DNA of 64,000 bases from positions 62,001-126,000 of the forward strand of contig NZ_JNNU01000002.1 in the NCBI RefSeq assembly GCF_000732195.1, in the 5' to 3' direction. How positions within the stretch are numbered: the first letter of the stretch is position 1; each line of letters opens with the position of its first letter. The stretch is from Neorhizobium vignae. GTDB taxonomy: Bacteria > Pseudomonadota > Alphaproteobacteria > Rhizobiales > Rhizobiaceae. The translations under genes were made by a program, and so were the position numbers. Shown here piece after piece: positions 11,767 through 20,224 of this stretch. Under the pieces are notes generated by a model, which was given only the letters and a program-made list of their open reading frames with translations, was not told the DNA's origin and did not search any database.

Positions 11767-12975
11767 ATGTCAAAGAATATCGTCATTCTGTTCGACGGCA
11801 CGTCGAATGAAATATCCGCTGACCGCACGAATATCCTCAGACTGTTCGGAACGCTGGAGCGATCCGAAAGGCAGATCGTCTATTACGACCCCGGCGTCGG
11901 AACATTCGGTGCGGCGAACTCCTGGTCGAGATACTACCGCAAGGCCTTCGAAGTCTGGGGGCTGGCCACCGGCTGGGGTTTGGACGAGAACGTCAAGGAA
12001 GCCTATCGTTTCCTCGTCGAAAACTATGATCGCGGCCCCAAGAACGTCGATGGCCGGCATGCGGACCGGGACCGTATCTATATCTTCGGCTTCAGCCGCG
12101 GCGCCTATTCGGCACGTGTGCTTGCAGGCTTCATCCACGCCTTCGGCCTGACAACGAAGTATCACCTCAATCTGCTGGATTACGCCTACAAGACCTACAA
12201 GGGCATTCCCGAGCAGGAACAGCGCAAGGAAGACGCCATCGGGGACGAGGACGCATCCTCGGCATTCGCCAGCATGCGCCTCTATGAAAGAATGCTCCGC
12301 AACGACCGTCCGCCCATCGCGCTCCTCGGCCTTTTCGACACCGTGGCTTCAGTCATCGAATCAGGCAAGTGGCGCCCGCAATTGAAGACCCATCCCTTCA
12401 CCCGCAAAAACCCGAGCGTCGAATGCGTGCGCCACGCGGTGGCGATCGACGAGCGGCGCACCATGTTCCAACCGGAATTGTGGATGCCGGACCAGGATTA
12501 TTGGGGCGGCCCGTTCAAGCCGAAAACCGTTGCCCGACAGGATTTCAAGGAGGTCTGGTTTGCCGGCGTGCACGGCGATATCGGCGGCGGATACCCCGAG
12601 GCGCAGAGCGGACAGATTAAGATTCCGCTCGATTGGATGATCCGCGAAACCGGCCCGACAGGTCTCTTCTATGTGACCCGCACGATCAACAATATCGTTC
12701 TTGGCAAGAACGCCAACAAATATGTGCCCCTGGATCCGAAAGCCGAGCTTCACAACTCCATGACGACGGGCTGGAAAATCCTCGAATACATTCCGCGGCG
12801 CGTTCCCGAAAGCTCGTGGCGCAAGCGGGGGGATCGCAGCGGAATCTATGTGCCGCTCGAAGACCGGCGCTTCATTCCAGACGGAGCAAAGCTTCACGAG
12901 TCGGTCAAAACCCGTTTGGACGCTGGCGCCTACACTCCGCCAAACCTCCCTCAAAACTCCACTTTCGTCCCTTGA
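11767..12975 (+). CDS. DUF2235 alpha/beta-hydrolase protein
   Basis: Protein of 402 residues opening with NIVILFDGTSNE and carrying the nucleophile elbow GFSRGAYSARVLAGF near residue 105, which places a serine in the G-x-S-x-G-like element of DUF2235 (T6SS Tle1 phospholipase relatives). FAGVHGDIGGGYPE near residue 265 is the second conserved block. No signal peptide, VgrG or immunity-like partner is nearby, so a secreted-effector role is not supported here; an intracellular esterase or lipase is equally possible. It converges on the UdgX gene with a 23-base gap. Confidence 0.85.
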   Translation: MSKNIVILFDGTSNEISADRTNILRLFGTLERSERQIVYYDPGVGTFGAANSWSRYYRKAFEVWGLATGWGLDENVKEAYRFLVENYDRGPKNVDGRHADRDRIYIFGFSRGAYSARVLAGFIHAFGLTTKYHLNLLDYAYKTYKGIPEQEQRKEDAIGDEDASSAFASMRLYERMLRNDRPPIALLGLFDTVASVIESGKWRPQLKTHPFTRKNPSVECVRHAVAIDERRTMFQPELWMPDQDYWGGPFKPKTVARQDFKEVWFAGVHGDIGGGYPEAQSGQIKIPLDWMIRETGPTGLFYVTRTINNIVLGKNANKYVPLDPKAELHNSMTTGWKILEYIPRRVPESSWRKRGDRSGIYVPLEDRRFIPDGAKLHESVKTRLDAGAYTPPNLPQNSTFVP

Positions 12976-12998
12976 GCGGCCTGATTCATTCTCTCCGC

Positions 12999-14468
12999 TC
13001 ACGCCGCCAAGCGCTTGATCCGGCTCATGTCCTGTCTGAACCGGTCAAGTTCCTCCGCCTTCCGGCCCTCGTCGGGAATGCGCAGCAGATAGGACGGATG
13101 CACCGTCACGAAGAGCGTCCGCCCGTCCTCCATGGCGATCGGCTCGCCCCTGACATCCTCCAGCTTCTGGCGCATGTCGGTCAGCGCAAAGAGCGCGGTC
13201 GCGCCCATCGCCACCACCAGTTTCGGCTTCACCAGTTCCAGTTCCTGGGTCAGCCACCAGCGGCATTGCCTGACCTCGCCCATGTTGGGTTTCTGGTGGA
13301 TGCGCCGCTTGCCGCGCGGCTCATATTTGAAGTGCTTCACCGCATTGGTGATATAGAGCGACCGCCGGTCGATGCCGACCTCGCCGATCACGTCGTTGAA
13401 CAGTTTTCCCGCCGGCCCGACAAACGGTTTTCCCGCCAGATCCTCCTGGTCGCCGGGCTGCTCGCCGACGAACATCACCCGAGCGTCCGGCGGCCCGTCG
13501 CCGAACACCGTCTGGGTCGCCAGGCAATGGATGTCGCAGCGCGTGCAATGCCGCGCTTCCTGCTTCAGCGCCGCAAGCGTGCCGGCAGCAGCCACCGGCT
13601 CCGCCGGCGCCCTGGCGGCCGCCTCCTGGATGCGGTGATGGAAGGGCAAGGGTTCGCTCGCCGCCTTGCGCGCCATGTCGATGACCTGAGCCTCGGCATT
13701 GGCGATCAGCCCCGGAATAAGCTCCGCTTCCGGCAGGTTCTTCCAGTATTTCTTCGGCATCTCGGTAGTCATCATCTTCACCTTCAGTCGCGCCGGGTTG
13801 AAGATCGAGGCGTAATAGGTGCGCCACAGCTCGTCCGTCTCGTCGCGCAGGTCGGGTTTCTCCGCCGGCTCGTCCGTCGTGCGCAGCGTCTCGCCGTCCC
13901 AGGAGGCCGAGCCCTTCGGCGTCGCGATCAGCCAGTCCATGTCGGTAAACCGCCGCTGGAAGAACGGCGCCACCCGGGCGATGATGAAATGGTCCGGCTC
14001 GAACCAGGAGATGAAGCGCCGCCGCCCGGCCGTGCCTTCCTTGAGCGGCAGTTCCTTGAAGCGCACGAAGGCGGTCATCTTGTGATAGTCGCGGCCGACC
14101 GATTTCGCCATGCGGCTCGCCGCAACCACGTCCGGATCGGTCGCCATCTGCAGCAGATGTGCGCCATGCCCCGTCCGCCCATGCATCATCCGGAACAGCA
14201 TGCGGTAGAGCAGCGCGAACCGGGTCGGGTCGGAATGGCAGAGCACCGCCTGCGCCAGCCGCATGAAGGCGGGCTGCACCCTCATCGGCTCGCAGTCCGG
14301 TTGCGGCGGCGGCAGATGGTTCTCGTCGAAACCGAACAGCCCGTCGGCATCGTCCATCGTGCGCCATACGACATAGTCTGGCACGATCCCGGCCCTCAGG
14401 AAGGCGCGGGCGGCATCGCGCCATTCGGTGAGATCGCCCCTGCCCCGCAGCGAAAACCGGTACATCAT
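12999..14468 (-). CDS. DUF4130 domain fused to UdgX uracil-DNA-binding domain
   Basis: Fusion of 489 residues. Residues 1-255 match the SAM-associated DUF4130 domain; residues about 300-489 are a UDG superfamily domain with iron-sulfur cysteines (CTRC and later RQCRWW), GEQPGDQEDLAGKPF, and HPSYLLR. Residues 387-391 are KRRIH, the loop that defines UdgX; in the characterised Mycobacterium protein this histidine forms a covalent bond with the uracil-derived site. The gene starts at ATG 14468 inside the stop of the radical SAM gene (ATGA overlap), so the two are translationally coupled. Likely role: capture or repair of uracil-containing DNA. Confidence 0.92.
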   Translation of the reverse strand: MMYRFSLRGRGDLTEWRDAARAFLRAGIVPDYVVWRTMDDADGLFGFDENHLPPPQPDCEPMRVQPAFMRLAQAVLCHSDPTRFALLYRMLFRMMHGRTGHGAHLLQMATDPDVVAASRMAKSVGRDYHKMTAFVRFKELPLKEGTAGRRRFISWFEPDHFIIARVAPFFQRRFTDMDWLIATPKGSASWDGETLRTTDEPAEKPDLRDETDELWRTYYASIFNPARLKVKMMTTEMPKKYWKNLPEAELIPGLIANAEAQVIDMARKAASEPLPFHHRIQEAAARAPAEPVAAAGTLAALKQEARHCTRCDIHCLATQTVFGDGPPDARVMFVGEQPGDQEDLAGKPFVGPAGKLFNDVIGEVGIDRRSLYITNAVKHFKYEPRGKRRIHQKPNMGEVRQCRWWLTQELELVKPKLVVAMGATALFALTDMRQKLEDVRGEPIAMEDGRTLFVTVHPSYLLRIPDEGRKAEELDRFRQDMSRIKRLAA

Positions 14469-15697
14469 AACAACGACAACTGCTCTGGCTTCGGCTCGAA
14501 CATTGCCCTGAGATCCGTCCGGTCGACCAGTCGATGCGGCGTCCAGCCCTCAGCCGTGATGAACGGCTGCACCTTCCGGAGCGACACGCCGAGCCGCTTC
14601 AGATCGTCGAGCCGCAACCGGCCGAACCGCCGCGACGAGAGAATGCCTTTCACCGTCTTGGTGCCGAAACCCGGCACCCGCAGCAGCATCTCCTTCTCCG
14701 CCCGGTTGACGTCCACCGGGAACCGTTCGCGATGGCCGAGCGCCCAGGCAAGCTTCGGGTCGAGATCGAGATCGAGCATGCCGCCCGCCTGCGTCGCCGT
14801 GATTTCGCCGATCTCGAAACCGTAGAACCGGTAGAGCCAGTCCGCCTGGTAGAGCCGGTGCTCGCGCATCAGCGGCGGCTTGATCAGCGGTAGGTTCTTC
14901 GACGAATCCGGGATCGGGCTGAAAGCCGAATAATAGACCCGCTTCAGCCCGTAGCTGCCGTAAAGCCTAGCGCTCGTGCCGAGAATGGTCGCGTCGCTGG
15001 CGCCGTCGGCGCCGACGATCATCTGCGTGCTCTGCCCGGCCGGCGCGAACGTCTTCTTCCGTTTCGTCTGCAGCGTCGGATCGGCCATTTCCTCGATCTT
15101 CAGCCTGAGCTTGCCCATCGAGCGGCGGATGTTGTCCGGCCGCTTTTCCGGCGCGAACCGGCTGATGCCGCTGTCGGTCGGCAGCTCGATATTGATCGAC
15201 AGCCGGTCGGCATAAAGACCAGCCTCCTCGATCAGATGCGCGGAGGCCTCCGGAATGCTCTTCAGGTGGATATAGCCGCGGAAATTATGCGTCGTCCTGA
15301 GTTCCCTGGCGATCCGCACCATCTCCTCCATCGTGTGGTCGGAGGAGCGGATGATGCCGGAGGAGAGGAACAGGCCTTCGATATAGTTGCGGCGGTAGAA
15401 TTCCAGCGTCAGCCAGATCACCTCCTCCGGCGAAAAACGCGCCCGCTCCACATTGCTGGACGAACGGTTGATGCAATAGGCGCAGTCGTAGATGCAGAAA
15501 TTGGTGAGCAGGATCTTCAGGAGCGATATGCATCGCCCGTCCGGCGCATAGGCATGGCAGATGCCAGAACCCTCCGTCGAGCCAAGCCCGCCTGTCGCCG
15601 ACGAGTCCCGCTTCACGGTCCCGCTGGAGGCACAGGAAGCATCGTATTTGGCGGCATCCGAAAGGATCGCCAGGCGTTCTTTCAGCGATTTCTTCAT
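14465..15697 (-). CDS. UDG-linked radical SAM protein (putative DNA modification/repair)
   Basis: Radical SAM enzyme of 410 residues. The cluster-binding motif CIYDCAYC (C-x3-C-x2-C) lies in LLKILLTNFCIYDCAYCINR near residue 75; a helix-hairpin-helix-like stretch near the end, VPGFGTKTVKGILSSR, suggests DNA contact. It belongs to the family always found with UdgX-type genes (rSAM_link_UDG). I prefer ATG 15697: a GTG at 15709 is in frame but lies within the LexA box at 15704-15718. First gene of a two-gene operon with DUF4130-UdgX. The chemical reaction is unknown for the family. Confidence 0.9.
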   Translation of the reverse strand: MKKSLKERLAILSDAAKYDASCASSGTVKRDSSATGGLGSTEGSGICHAYAPDGRCISLLKILLTNFCIYDCAYCINRSSSNVERARFSPEEVIWLTLEFYRRNYIEGLFLSSGIIRSSDHTMEEMVRIARELRTTHNFRGYIHLKSIPEASAHLIEEAGLYADRLSINIELPTDSGISRFAPEKRPDNIRRSMGKLRLKIEEMADPTLQTKRKKTFAPAGQSTQMIVGADGASDATILGTSARLYGSYGLKRVYYSAFSPIPDSSKNLPLIKPPLMREHRLYQADWLYRFYGFEIGEITATQAGGMLDLDLDPKLAWALGHRERFPVDVNRAEKEMLLRVPGFGTKTVKGILSSRRFGRLRLDDLKRLGVSLRKVQPFITAEGWTPHRLVDRTDLRAMFEPKPEQLSLL

Positions 15698-15703
15698 TAG
15701 AAT

Positions 15704-15718
15704 GTTCACTAAATGTTC
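15704..15718 (-). promoter_or_regulatory. LexA (SOS) box of the alphaproteobacterial type
   Basis: Exact direct repeat GTTC-N7-GTTC (GTTC ACTAAAT GTTC on the plus strand), the consensus for alphaproteobacterial LexA. It lies seven bases upstream of ATG 15697 of the radical SAM gene, where a repressor would block transcription or early elongation. Binding itself is inferred. Confidence 0.72.
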
Positions 15719-15829
15719 TTTTTCGACCCGTCAAGTCATTGACAAACGGTGCCGCTTGCAATCTCATGGTGAAGGAGGGGCTCACCGACAAGGTTTCGAA
15801 ATTCCTAGCGCTCGCTGTCGAAATTCTGT

Positions 15830-15895
15830 TATAGTGACCTACATTCTGATTTTACGATGGTTCCGAAGTTTCGCTCCGGAACCTGTTTCTTTTTG
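15830..15895 (+). promoter_or_regulatory. greA leader with promoter -10 and terminator-like hairpin
   Basis: A -10-like TATAGT at 15830-15835 would start transcription near 15842. At 15859-15883 arms GGTTCCG and CGGAACC form a hairpin, followed by a U-rich tail (TGTTTCTTTTTG, 15884-15895), the shape of an intrinsic terminator, all inside the untranslated leader of greA. In E. coli the greA leader also ends some transcripts early, giving the GraL RNAs; the same logic is inferred here. No good -35 box was found. Confidence 0.5.
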
Positions 15896-15936
15896 TGTCC
15901 GCGGTATCCGCGGGCATGCGCCTGAAGGACAAGGAA

Positions 15937-16413
15937 ATGGTTGAAAAGGTACCGATGACGCAGAGTGGTTTTTCCAAGCTGCAAGAGGAGCTGCGCTGGC
16001 GTCAGCAGGAGGAGCGTCCCCGTATCATCGAGGCAATCGCGGAAGCGCGCGCCCATGGCGACCTTTCGGAAAATGCAGAATATCATGCCGCCAAGGAGGC
16101 CCAGAGCCATAACGAAGGCCGCATCACCGAGCTTGAAGACCTGACCGCGCGTGCGGAAGTCATCGACCTGTCGAAAATGTCCGGTTCGAAGATCAAGTTC
16201 GGCGCCACGGTGAAGCTCATCGACGAGGACACCGACGAGGAAAAGATCTACCAGATCGTCGGCGACCAGGAAGCCGATGTGAAGGCTGGCCGCATTTCCA
16301 TCTCTTCGCCGATCGCGCGTGCGATGATCGGCAAGGAAAAGGGCGATTCCATCGAAGTTGTCGCCCCCGGCGGCTCCAAGGCCTACGAAATCCTCGCCAT
16401 TTCCTGGGGCTGA
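15937..16413 (+). CDS. greA: Transcription elongation factor GreA
   Basis: Rescues backtracked RNA polymerase by stimulating transcript cleavage in the secondary channel. The 158-residue protein has the N-terminal coiled coil with the acidic tip, [20 protein letters not shown], and the C-terminal FKBP-like domain ([15 protein letters not shown] ... YEILAISWG). The start [12 protein letters not shown] at 15937 is the usual rhizobial start and follows AAGGACAAGGAA; an upstream in-frame GTG-type start would add 14 residues without support. The next gene, lpsB, starts eight bases after its stop. Confidence 0.97.
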   Translation: MVEKVPMTQSGFSKLQEELRWRQQEERPRIIEAIAEARAHGDLSENAEYHAAKEAQSHNEGRITELEDLTARAEVIDLSKMSGSKIKFGATVKLIDEDTDEEKIYQIVGDQEADVKAGRISISSPIARAMIGKEKGDSIEVVAPGGSKAYEILAISWG

Positions 16414-16420
16414 TACGCCC

Positions 16421-17503
16421 GTGGGCAAACAAGGCGACCCCGCCATCATCGATATCCGTGACGTCGAAGTGATCGCGCCGAATTTCAAGCGGCGCCTCTC
16501 CGGCGTCACGTCGACGATCATCCAGCTCGTTCCCGTCCAGAGATCGCTCGGCCAGAAGGTGGCGGCGCTTGGCCCCGGCCTGCCCGCCGACCTGGCCCAT
16601 ATCCGCTATCGGGACCTGTTCCGCCTCTGGTCGCCGCCGCGCGGCAAGCGGTGCCGGATCTGGCACGCGCGCCGCAATATCGAGATGCTGCCGGCGATTT
16701 TCATGCGCGACGTGTTGCGCATGCCGATGAAGGTCGTCTTCACGTCGGCCTCCCAGCGCCGCCATACCGGCTGGACGAAATGGCTGGTCTCGAAGATGGA
16801 TGCCGTGATCGCCACGAGCGGCAAGACGGCGGACTATCTGACCGTCAAGAACACCGTCGTGCTGCATGGCATCGATACGAACCGCTTCTCGCCGCCCTCG
16901 GACAAGGCCGACGCCAAGCGCGCCCGCGGTCTCGATCCGGCACAGAAGATCGTCGGCTGTTTCGGCCGCGTGCGGCGCCAGAAGGGCACCGACCTTTTCG
17001 TCGATTCGATGATCCGGGTGCTGGCTGAGCGCAAGGACTGGTCGGCGATCGTCGCCGGCCGTGCCACCGGCCCGCATGTGGATTTCGAGGATGGGCTGAA
17101 GAAGAAGGTAGCAGCCGCAGGGCTTGCCGACCGCATCCTGTTCGTCGGCGAGCATACCGATATCAACGAATGGTATCGCGCCCTCGACCTGTTCATCGCG
17201 CCGCAGCGCTGGGAAGGTTTCGGGCTGACGCCCCTGGAAGCGATGGCAACCGCAGTCCCGGTGATCGCCACCGATGTCGGCGCCTTCCCGGAACTGCTGG
17301 TGACGGGCGACGAGGAAACCGGGCTGATCATCGCCCGCGACAGCATCGATGCCATAGCCGAGGCGGCCGCCGCCTTCATGGATGACGAACCGCGCCGCAA
17401 GGCCGCCGCGCTCCGCTCCCGTACCCACGCGCTCGAAAATTTCAGCATCGAAGGCGAAGCAAAGCTGCTCGGCAATATCTACCGGATCACGGCTTCCGCT
17501 TGA
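16421..17503 (+). CDS. lpsB: LPS core mannosyltransferase (GT4), LpsB/LpcC type
   Basis: Glycosyltransferase of 360 residues with GT-B fold; in Sinorhizobium LpsB and Rhizobium LpcC add mannose to the inner core Kdo of lipopolysaccharide. The nucleotide-sugar motif EGFGLTPLEAMATAVPVIATDVGAFPE (in parts: EGFGLTPLEAMA, VGAFPELL) is near residue 265. GTG 16421, directly after greA, gives the length expected; a frame running back into greA is ignored. Placement beside greA matches Sinorhizobium meliloti. The last 17 bases overlap the convergent lpsE end. Confidence 0.85.
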   Translation: MGKQGDPAIIDIRDVEVIAPNFKRRLSGVTSTIIQLVPVQRSLGQKVAALGPGLPADLAHIRYRDLFRLWSPPRGKRCRIWHARRNIEMLPAIFMRDVLRMPMKVVFTSASQRRHTGWTKWLVSKMDAVIATSGKTADYLTVKNTVVLHGIDTNRFSPPSDKADAKRARGLDPAQKIVGCFGRVRRQKGTDLFVDSMIRVLAERKDWSAIVAGRATGPHVDFEDGLKKKVAAAGLADRILFVGEHTDINEWYRALDLFIAPQRWEGFGLTPLEAMATAVPVIATDVGAFPELLVTGDEETGLIIARDSIDAIAEAAAAFMDDEPRRKAAALRSRTHALENFSIEGEAKLLGNIYRITASA

Positions 17504-18512
17504 AGAGGTCGATATAGGCGCTCGCCACCGCCTCTTCCGAAAATTGCCCCACCAGCGTCGCCCTGCCCTTTTCGCCAAGACTTGCCGCCAGCTGACGATC
17601 TGCGATCACCTGGTTGATGGCGCGCGTATAACCGGCGACGTCGTCGATATCGACGAGCAGCCCGTTTTCTCCGTGCTGCATGAACCACGAAGGACCTTCC
17701 GACCGCGAGGAAATCACCGGCTTGCTCTGCGCCCAGGCCTCGAAAATCACGTTGCCGAGCGGTTCGTGGCTGGATGGCATGATGAAGATGTCGGCGGCGG
17801 CAAGATAGGGCCTTGTATCCTTGTGCCAGCCGAGGAACCGTACCCGGTTCTCCATCTTGTGCTCGCGCATGACCGCCTCCAGCGCCTCCCGTTCCTCGCC
17901 GTCGCCGGCGATCCACAGATAGGCGTCCGGCACCGCCGCCATCGCCTCGATCAGCAGGTGGAAACGCTTGCGCTTGACGAAACGCCCCATCGTCATGATC
18001 AGCGGTACGCCGTCCGGCGTATCGGCAACCGACCGCGAGATCGGCGCCACGACCGACGTATCGGTGAAGTTGGAGATCACCTCGACGCCGCGGGTCCAGC
18101 CGAGATTGTTGCGCACATGGTCAGCAATGCCTGGCGTATTGCAGACGAGAATGTCGGAATTCTTGAAATAGCCGAGATGGGTCGGATAGTCGCCCAAACG
18201 GGAGAGCTTGATGCCCCCCTTGTAGTCCGGCATCAGGCGGGCGCCGCGGGTGGACCACGAAATGATCGCGTCGGCCTTGTCGCGCTTCGCCATCGAAAGC
18301 ACCTTCATCGGCAGCAGGATGCGATCGATCGACAGGTTGCGGAAATTGCTCTCGACAACGCGGGCATGGGCCTCGACATCCGGCTTCCAGCGGCGGTTCC
18401 AGCGCATCACGACCGTCTGGTCGACGCCGCGGCGGTCGAGAGCGCCAACCAGATGCACGAAGAACTTCTCCGCCCCGCCGTCCTTGCCGAAAATATACTG
18501 ATGAACCCGCAT
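17487..18512 (-). CDS. lpsE: LPS core glycosyltransferase (GT4), LpsE-like
   Basis: Glycosyltransferase of 341 residues. It opens with MRVHQYIFGKDGGAEKFF (the acceptor-side glycine loop) and carries the donor motif PSSHEPLGNVIFEAWAQ, with the family E-x7-E element. ATG 18512 is preferred; the frame extends 17 codons upstream without a ribosome site. Its 3' end overlaps lpsB by 17 bases on the other strand. Location between greA-lpsB and lrp/trxB matches the S. meliloti lpsBEDC region, so a role in core oligosaccharide assembly at the inner membrane is likely. The sugar added is unknown. Confidence 0.75.
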   Translation of the reverse strand: MRVHQYIFGKDGGAEKFFVHLVGALDRRGVDQTVVMRWNRRWKPDVEAHARVVESNFRNLSIDRILLPMKVLSMAKRDKADAIISWSTRGARLMPDYKGGIKLSRLGDYPTHLGYFKNSDILVCNTPGIADHVRNNLGWTRGVEVISNFTDTSVVAPISRSVADTPDGVPLIMTMGRFVKRKRFHLLIEAMAAVPDAYLWIAGDGEEREALEAVMREHKMENRVRFLGWHKDTRPYLAAADIFIMPSSHEPLGNVIFEAWAQSKPVISSRSEGPSWFMQHGENGLLVDIDDVAGYTRAINQVIADRQLAASLGEKGRATLVGQFSEEAVASAYIDLFKRKP

Positions 18513-18840
18513 CGATCGTCGTCCTGCCGTTTTCTTTACGCCGCTGTATACCGAAATCGGCATCCGAAGGAAGCTCTGCCGCCACGTTGCGGTTGAAAAA
18601 CCTGAGCGAGGGAGAAGAAAACAGTTGTCCCGAAAATGCCGGACCTGTCCCGGATATTGCGCCTCAACTCTTCAGCGCCTGCGTGGAGGATGTTATCGGG
18701 ACTAAAACGACGCTTGTTCCAAAAACCATCCGGCCGCGATATAGCAACGTTTGAAAAGCTTCGACCATCACAAGTCTACCGGCGACGGGCGGCCATAGCG
18801 GGCGAAATGCTGCTGCGCCTCCGTGCCGGAAAAGGGTAAA
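18513..18840. other. Intergenic region between lpsE and GT25 gene
   Basis: 328 bases separate the divergent starts of the two glycosyltransferase genes and must hold both promoters. I see no conserved hairpin, operator or small gene with a good ribosome site in it. Confidence 0.5.
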
Positions 18841-19620
18841 ATGCAATCGCTTGAGACCTATGTCATCAATCTGGATGGCAGCAATGACCGCCTGCAGACC
18901 ATCAGCGACCGTCTTTCAACCTTCGGCGTCCCCTTCGAGCGGATCTCCGCCGTCGACGGCCGCAAGTTCGACCTCGCGACGATCCCGGACTACGACGCCG
19001 AACGCGCCGAGAGCTATATGGGCCGCACGCTGGTCGGCGGCGAGATCGGCTGTTACCGCAGCCACCTGAAGGTCGCCGAACATTTCCTGAAGTCCGACGC
19101 CCGTTATGCGCTGGTGCTGGAAGACGACGCACTGCCGCTCTGCAATCCGGTCGAACTGCTCGAAGCGGCCCTCCCCGATCTTGAAAAGGTGGACCCCGAC
19201 TGGCGGCTGATCAATATCGGCAACAACAAGCTGAAGATCGCCACCCCCCTCTCCCGCTACGGCATCGGCGGCCACGATTGCGAACTGGTCGCCGCCCACT
19301 ATTTCCCGATGACGACGAGCGCCATCGTCTGGTCGCGCGAAGGCGCCCGGCTCTTCATCAAGGAGCACAAAAAGATGTTCGCGCCGGTCGACAATTATTT
19401 CCGCCACTGGCTGACCCGCACCGGCCACGGCTACTCCTTCTGGCCCTCGCCCGTCACCACGACGGATGCGGCAAGCGAAATCCTCGCGAGTTCCGGCCGC
19501 GCCAGAAAAACCAACAAGCGGAAGTGGTTCTATGCGCTCGCCAAGCAGCGCCGCCTGATGGAAGACAAGCTGATCGCCTTCATTCACAAGATGCGGTTTC
19601 GGCCTGCCGGGAGCAAGTGA
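18841..19620 (+). CDS. Glycosyltransferase family 25 protein
   Basis: Protein of 259 residues, LPS-type galactosyl/glucosyl transferase family 25. Motifs are TYVINLDGSNDRLQTI at the N-terminus, GEIGCYRSHLKVAEHFL, ALVLEDDALPL (the metal-binding D-D element) and TTSAIVWSREGARLF. ATG 18841 follows GGAAAAGGG. It lies in the LPS core cluster, convergent with lrp (29-base gap) and divergent from lpsE. In S. meliloti lpsC and lpsD occupy this interval, so this may be a functional replacement or a homologue; I leave the symbol empty. Confidence 0.88.
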   Translation: MQSLETYVINLDGSNDRLQTISDRLSTFGVPFERISAVDGRKFDLATIPDYDAERAESYMGRTLVGGEIGCYRSHLKVAEHFLKSDARYALVLEDDALPLCNPVELLEAALPDLEKVDPDWRLINIGNNKLKIATPLSRYGIGGHDCELVAAHYFPMTTSAIVWSREGARLFIKEHKKMFAPVDNYFRHWLTRTGHGYSFWPSPVTTTDAASEILASSGRARKTNKRKWFYALAKQRRLMEDKLIAFIHKMRFRPAGSK

Positions 19621-19649
19621 CGAAACGCCGCCGCTCGCGGCGGCGCGCT

Positions 19650-20117
19650 TCAGATCTCGACCAGGCCCAGCTGTTTGACCTGCCGGATAGTCAGCATGGT
19701 GCGCACCGTGTCCACATGCTGGTCGGCGGTCAGCACCTCGATGACGAAGTCCTGGAAGACGGTGAGATTCTGGGCAGCACAGCGCAGCAGGAAATCGCTG
19801 TCGCCGTTGACCATCCAGGCCTCGCGTACCATTGGCCATTGCTGCACCTTCGCCGCGAAGGCCTTCAGGTCCGCATCCGACTGCCGTTTCAGCCCGACCA
19901 TGCAGAAGGCGACGAGATCGACGCCGAGTTTCGGGGCGCTGAGCAGCGCGTGATAACCTTCGATGATGCCGGCTTCCTCGAGCTTGCGCACCCGGCGCAG
20001 GCAGGGCGGCGCCGAAATGCCGACGCGTTCCGCGAGCTCGACATTGGTCATGCGCCCGTCGCGCTGCAATTCCCTCAGGATTTTTAGGTCGATGGCATCA
20101 AGATCGGCGCGAAGCAC
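19650..20117 (-). CDS. lrp: Lrp/AsnC family transcriptional regulator
   Basis: Feast/famine regulator of 155 residues: an N-terminal helix-turn-helix (LDAIDLKILRELQRDGRMTN ... VGISAPPCLRRVRKLEEAGII) and a C-terminal RAM ligand domain. GTG 20117 is the only upstream start before an in-frame stop, and GAAGGGGACC precedes it. In S. meliloti the Lrp gene at this place (lrp3) acts with LsrB on LPS genes; here lrp faces the GT25 gene rather than leading an operon with it. The amino-acid effector cannot be read from the sequence. Confidence 0.9.
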   Translation of the reverse strand: MLRADLDAIDLKILRELQRDGRMTNVELAERVGISAPPCLRRVRKLEEAGIIEGYHALLSAPKLGVDLVAFCMVGLKRQSDADLKAFAAKVQQWPMVREAWMVNGDSDFLLRCAAQNLTVFQDFVIEVLTADQHVDTVRTMLTIRQVKQLGLVEI

Positions 20118-20224
20118 TTAGGTCCCCTTCGTTCTGCAGTGCTTTTATCGCAAGCGGGATTTTACGCAACAATATGTCTCCATGAGACGGCCCGCCGTTC
20201 CCATGCCAACTGATCTGTTGTTAG

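Noticed and set aside
12633-14825. A 730-codon plus-strand frame across the DUF2235 end and UdgX
   Set aside because: Overlaps three well-supported genes on either strand and has no domain.
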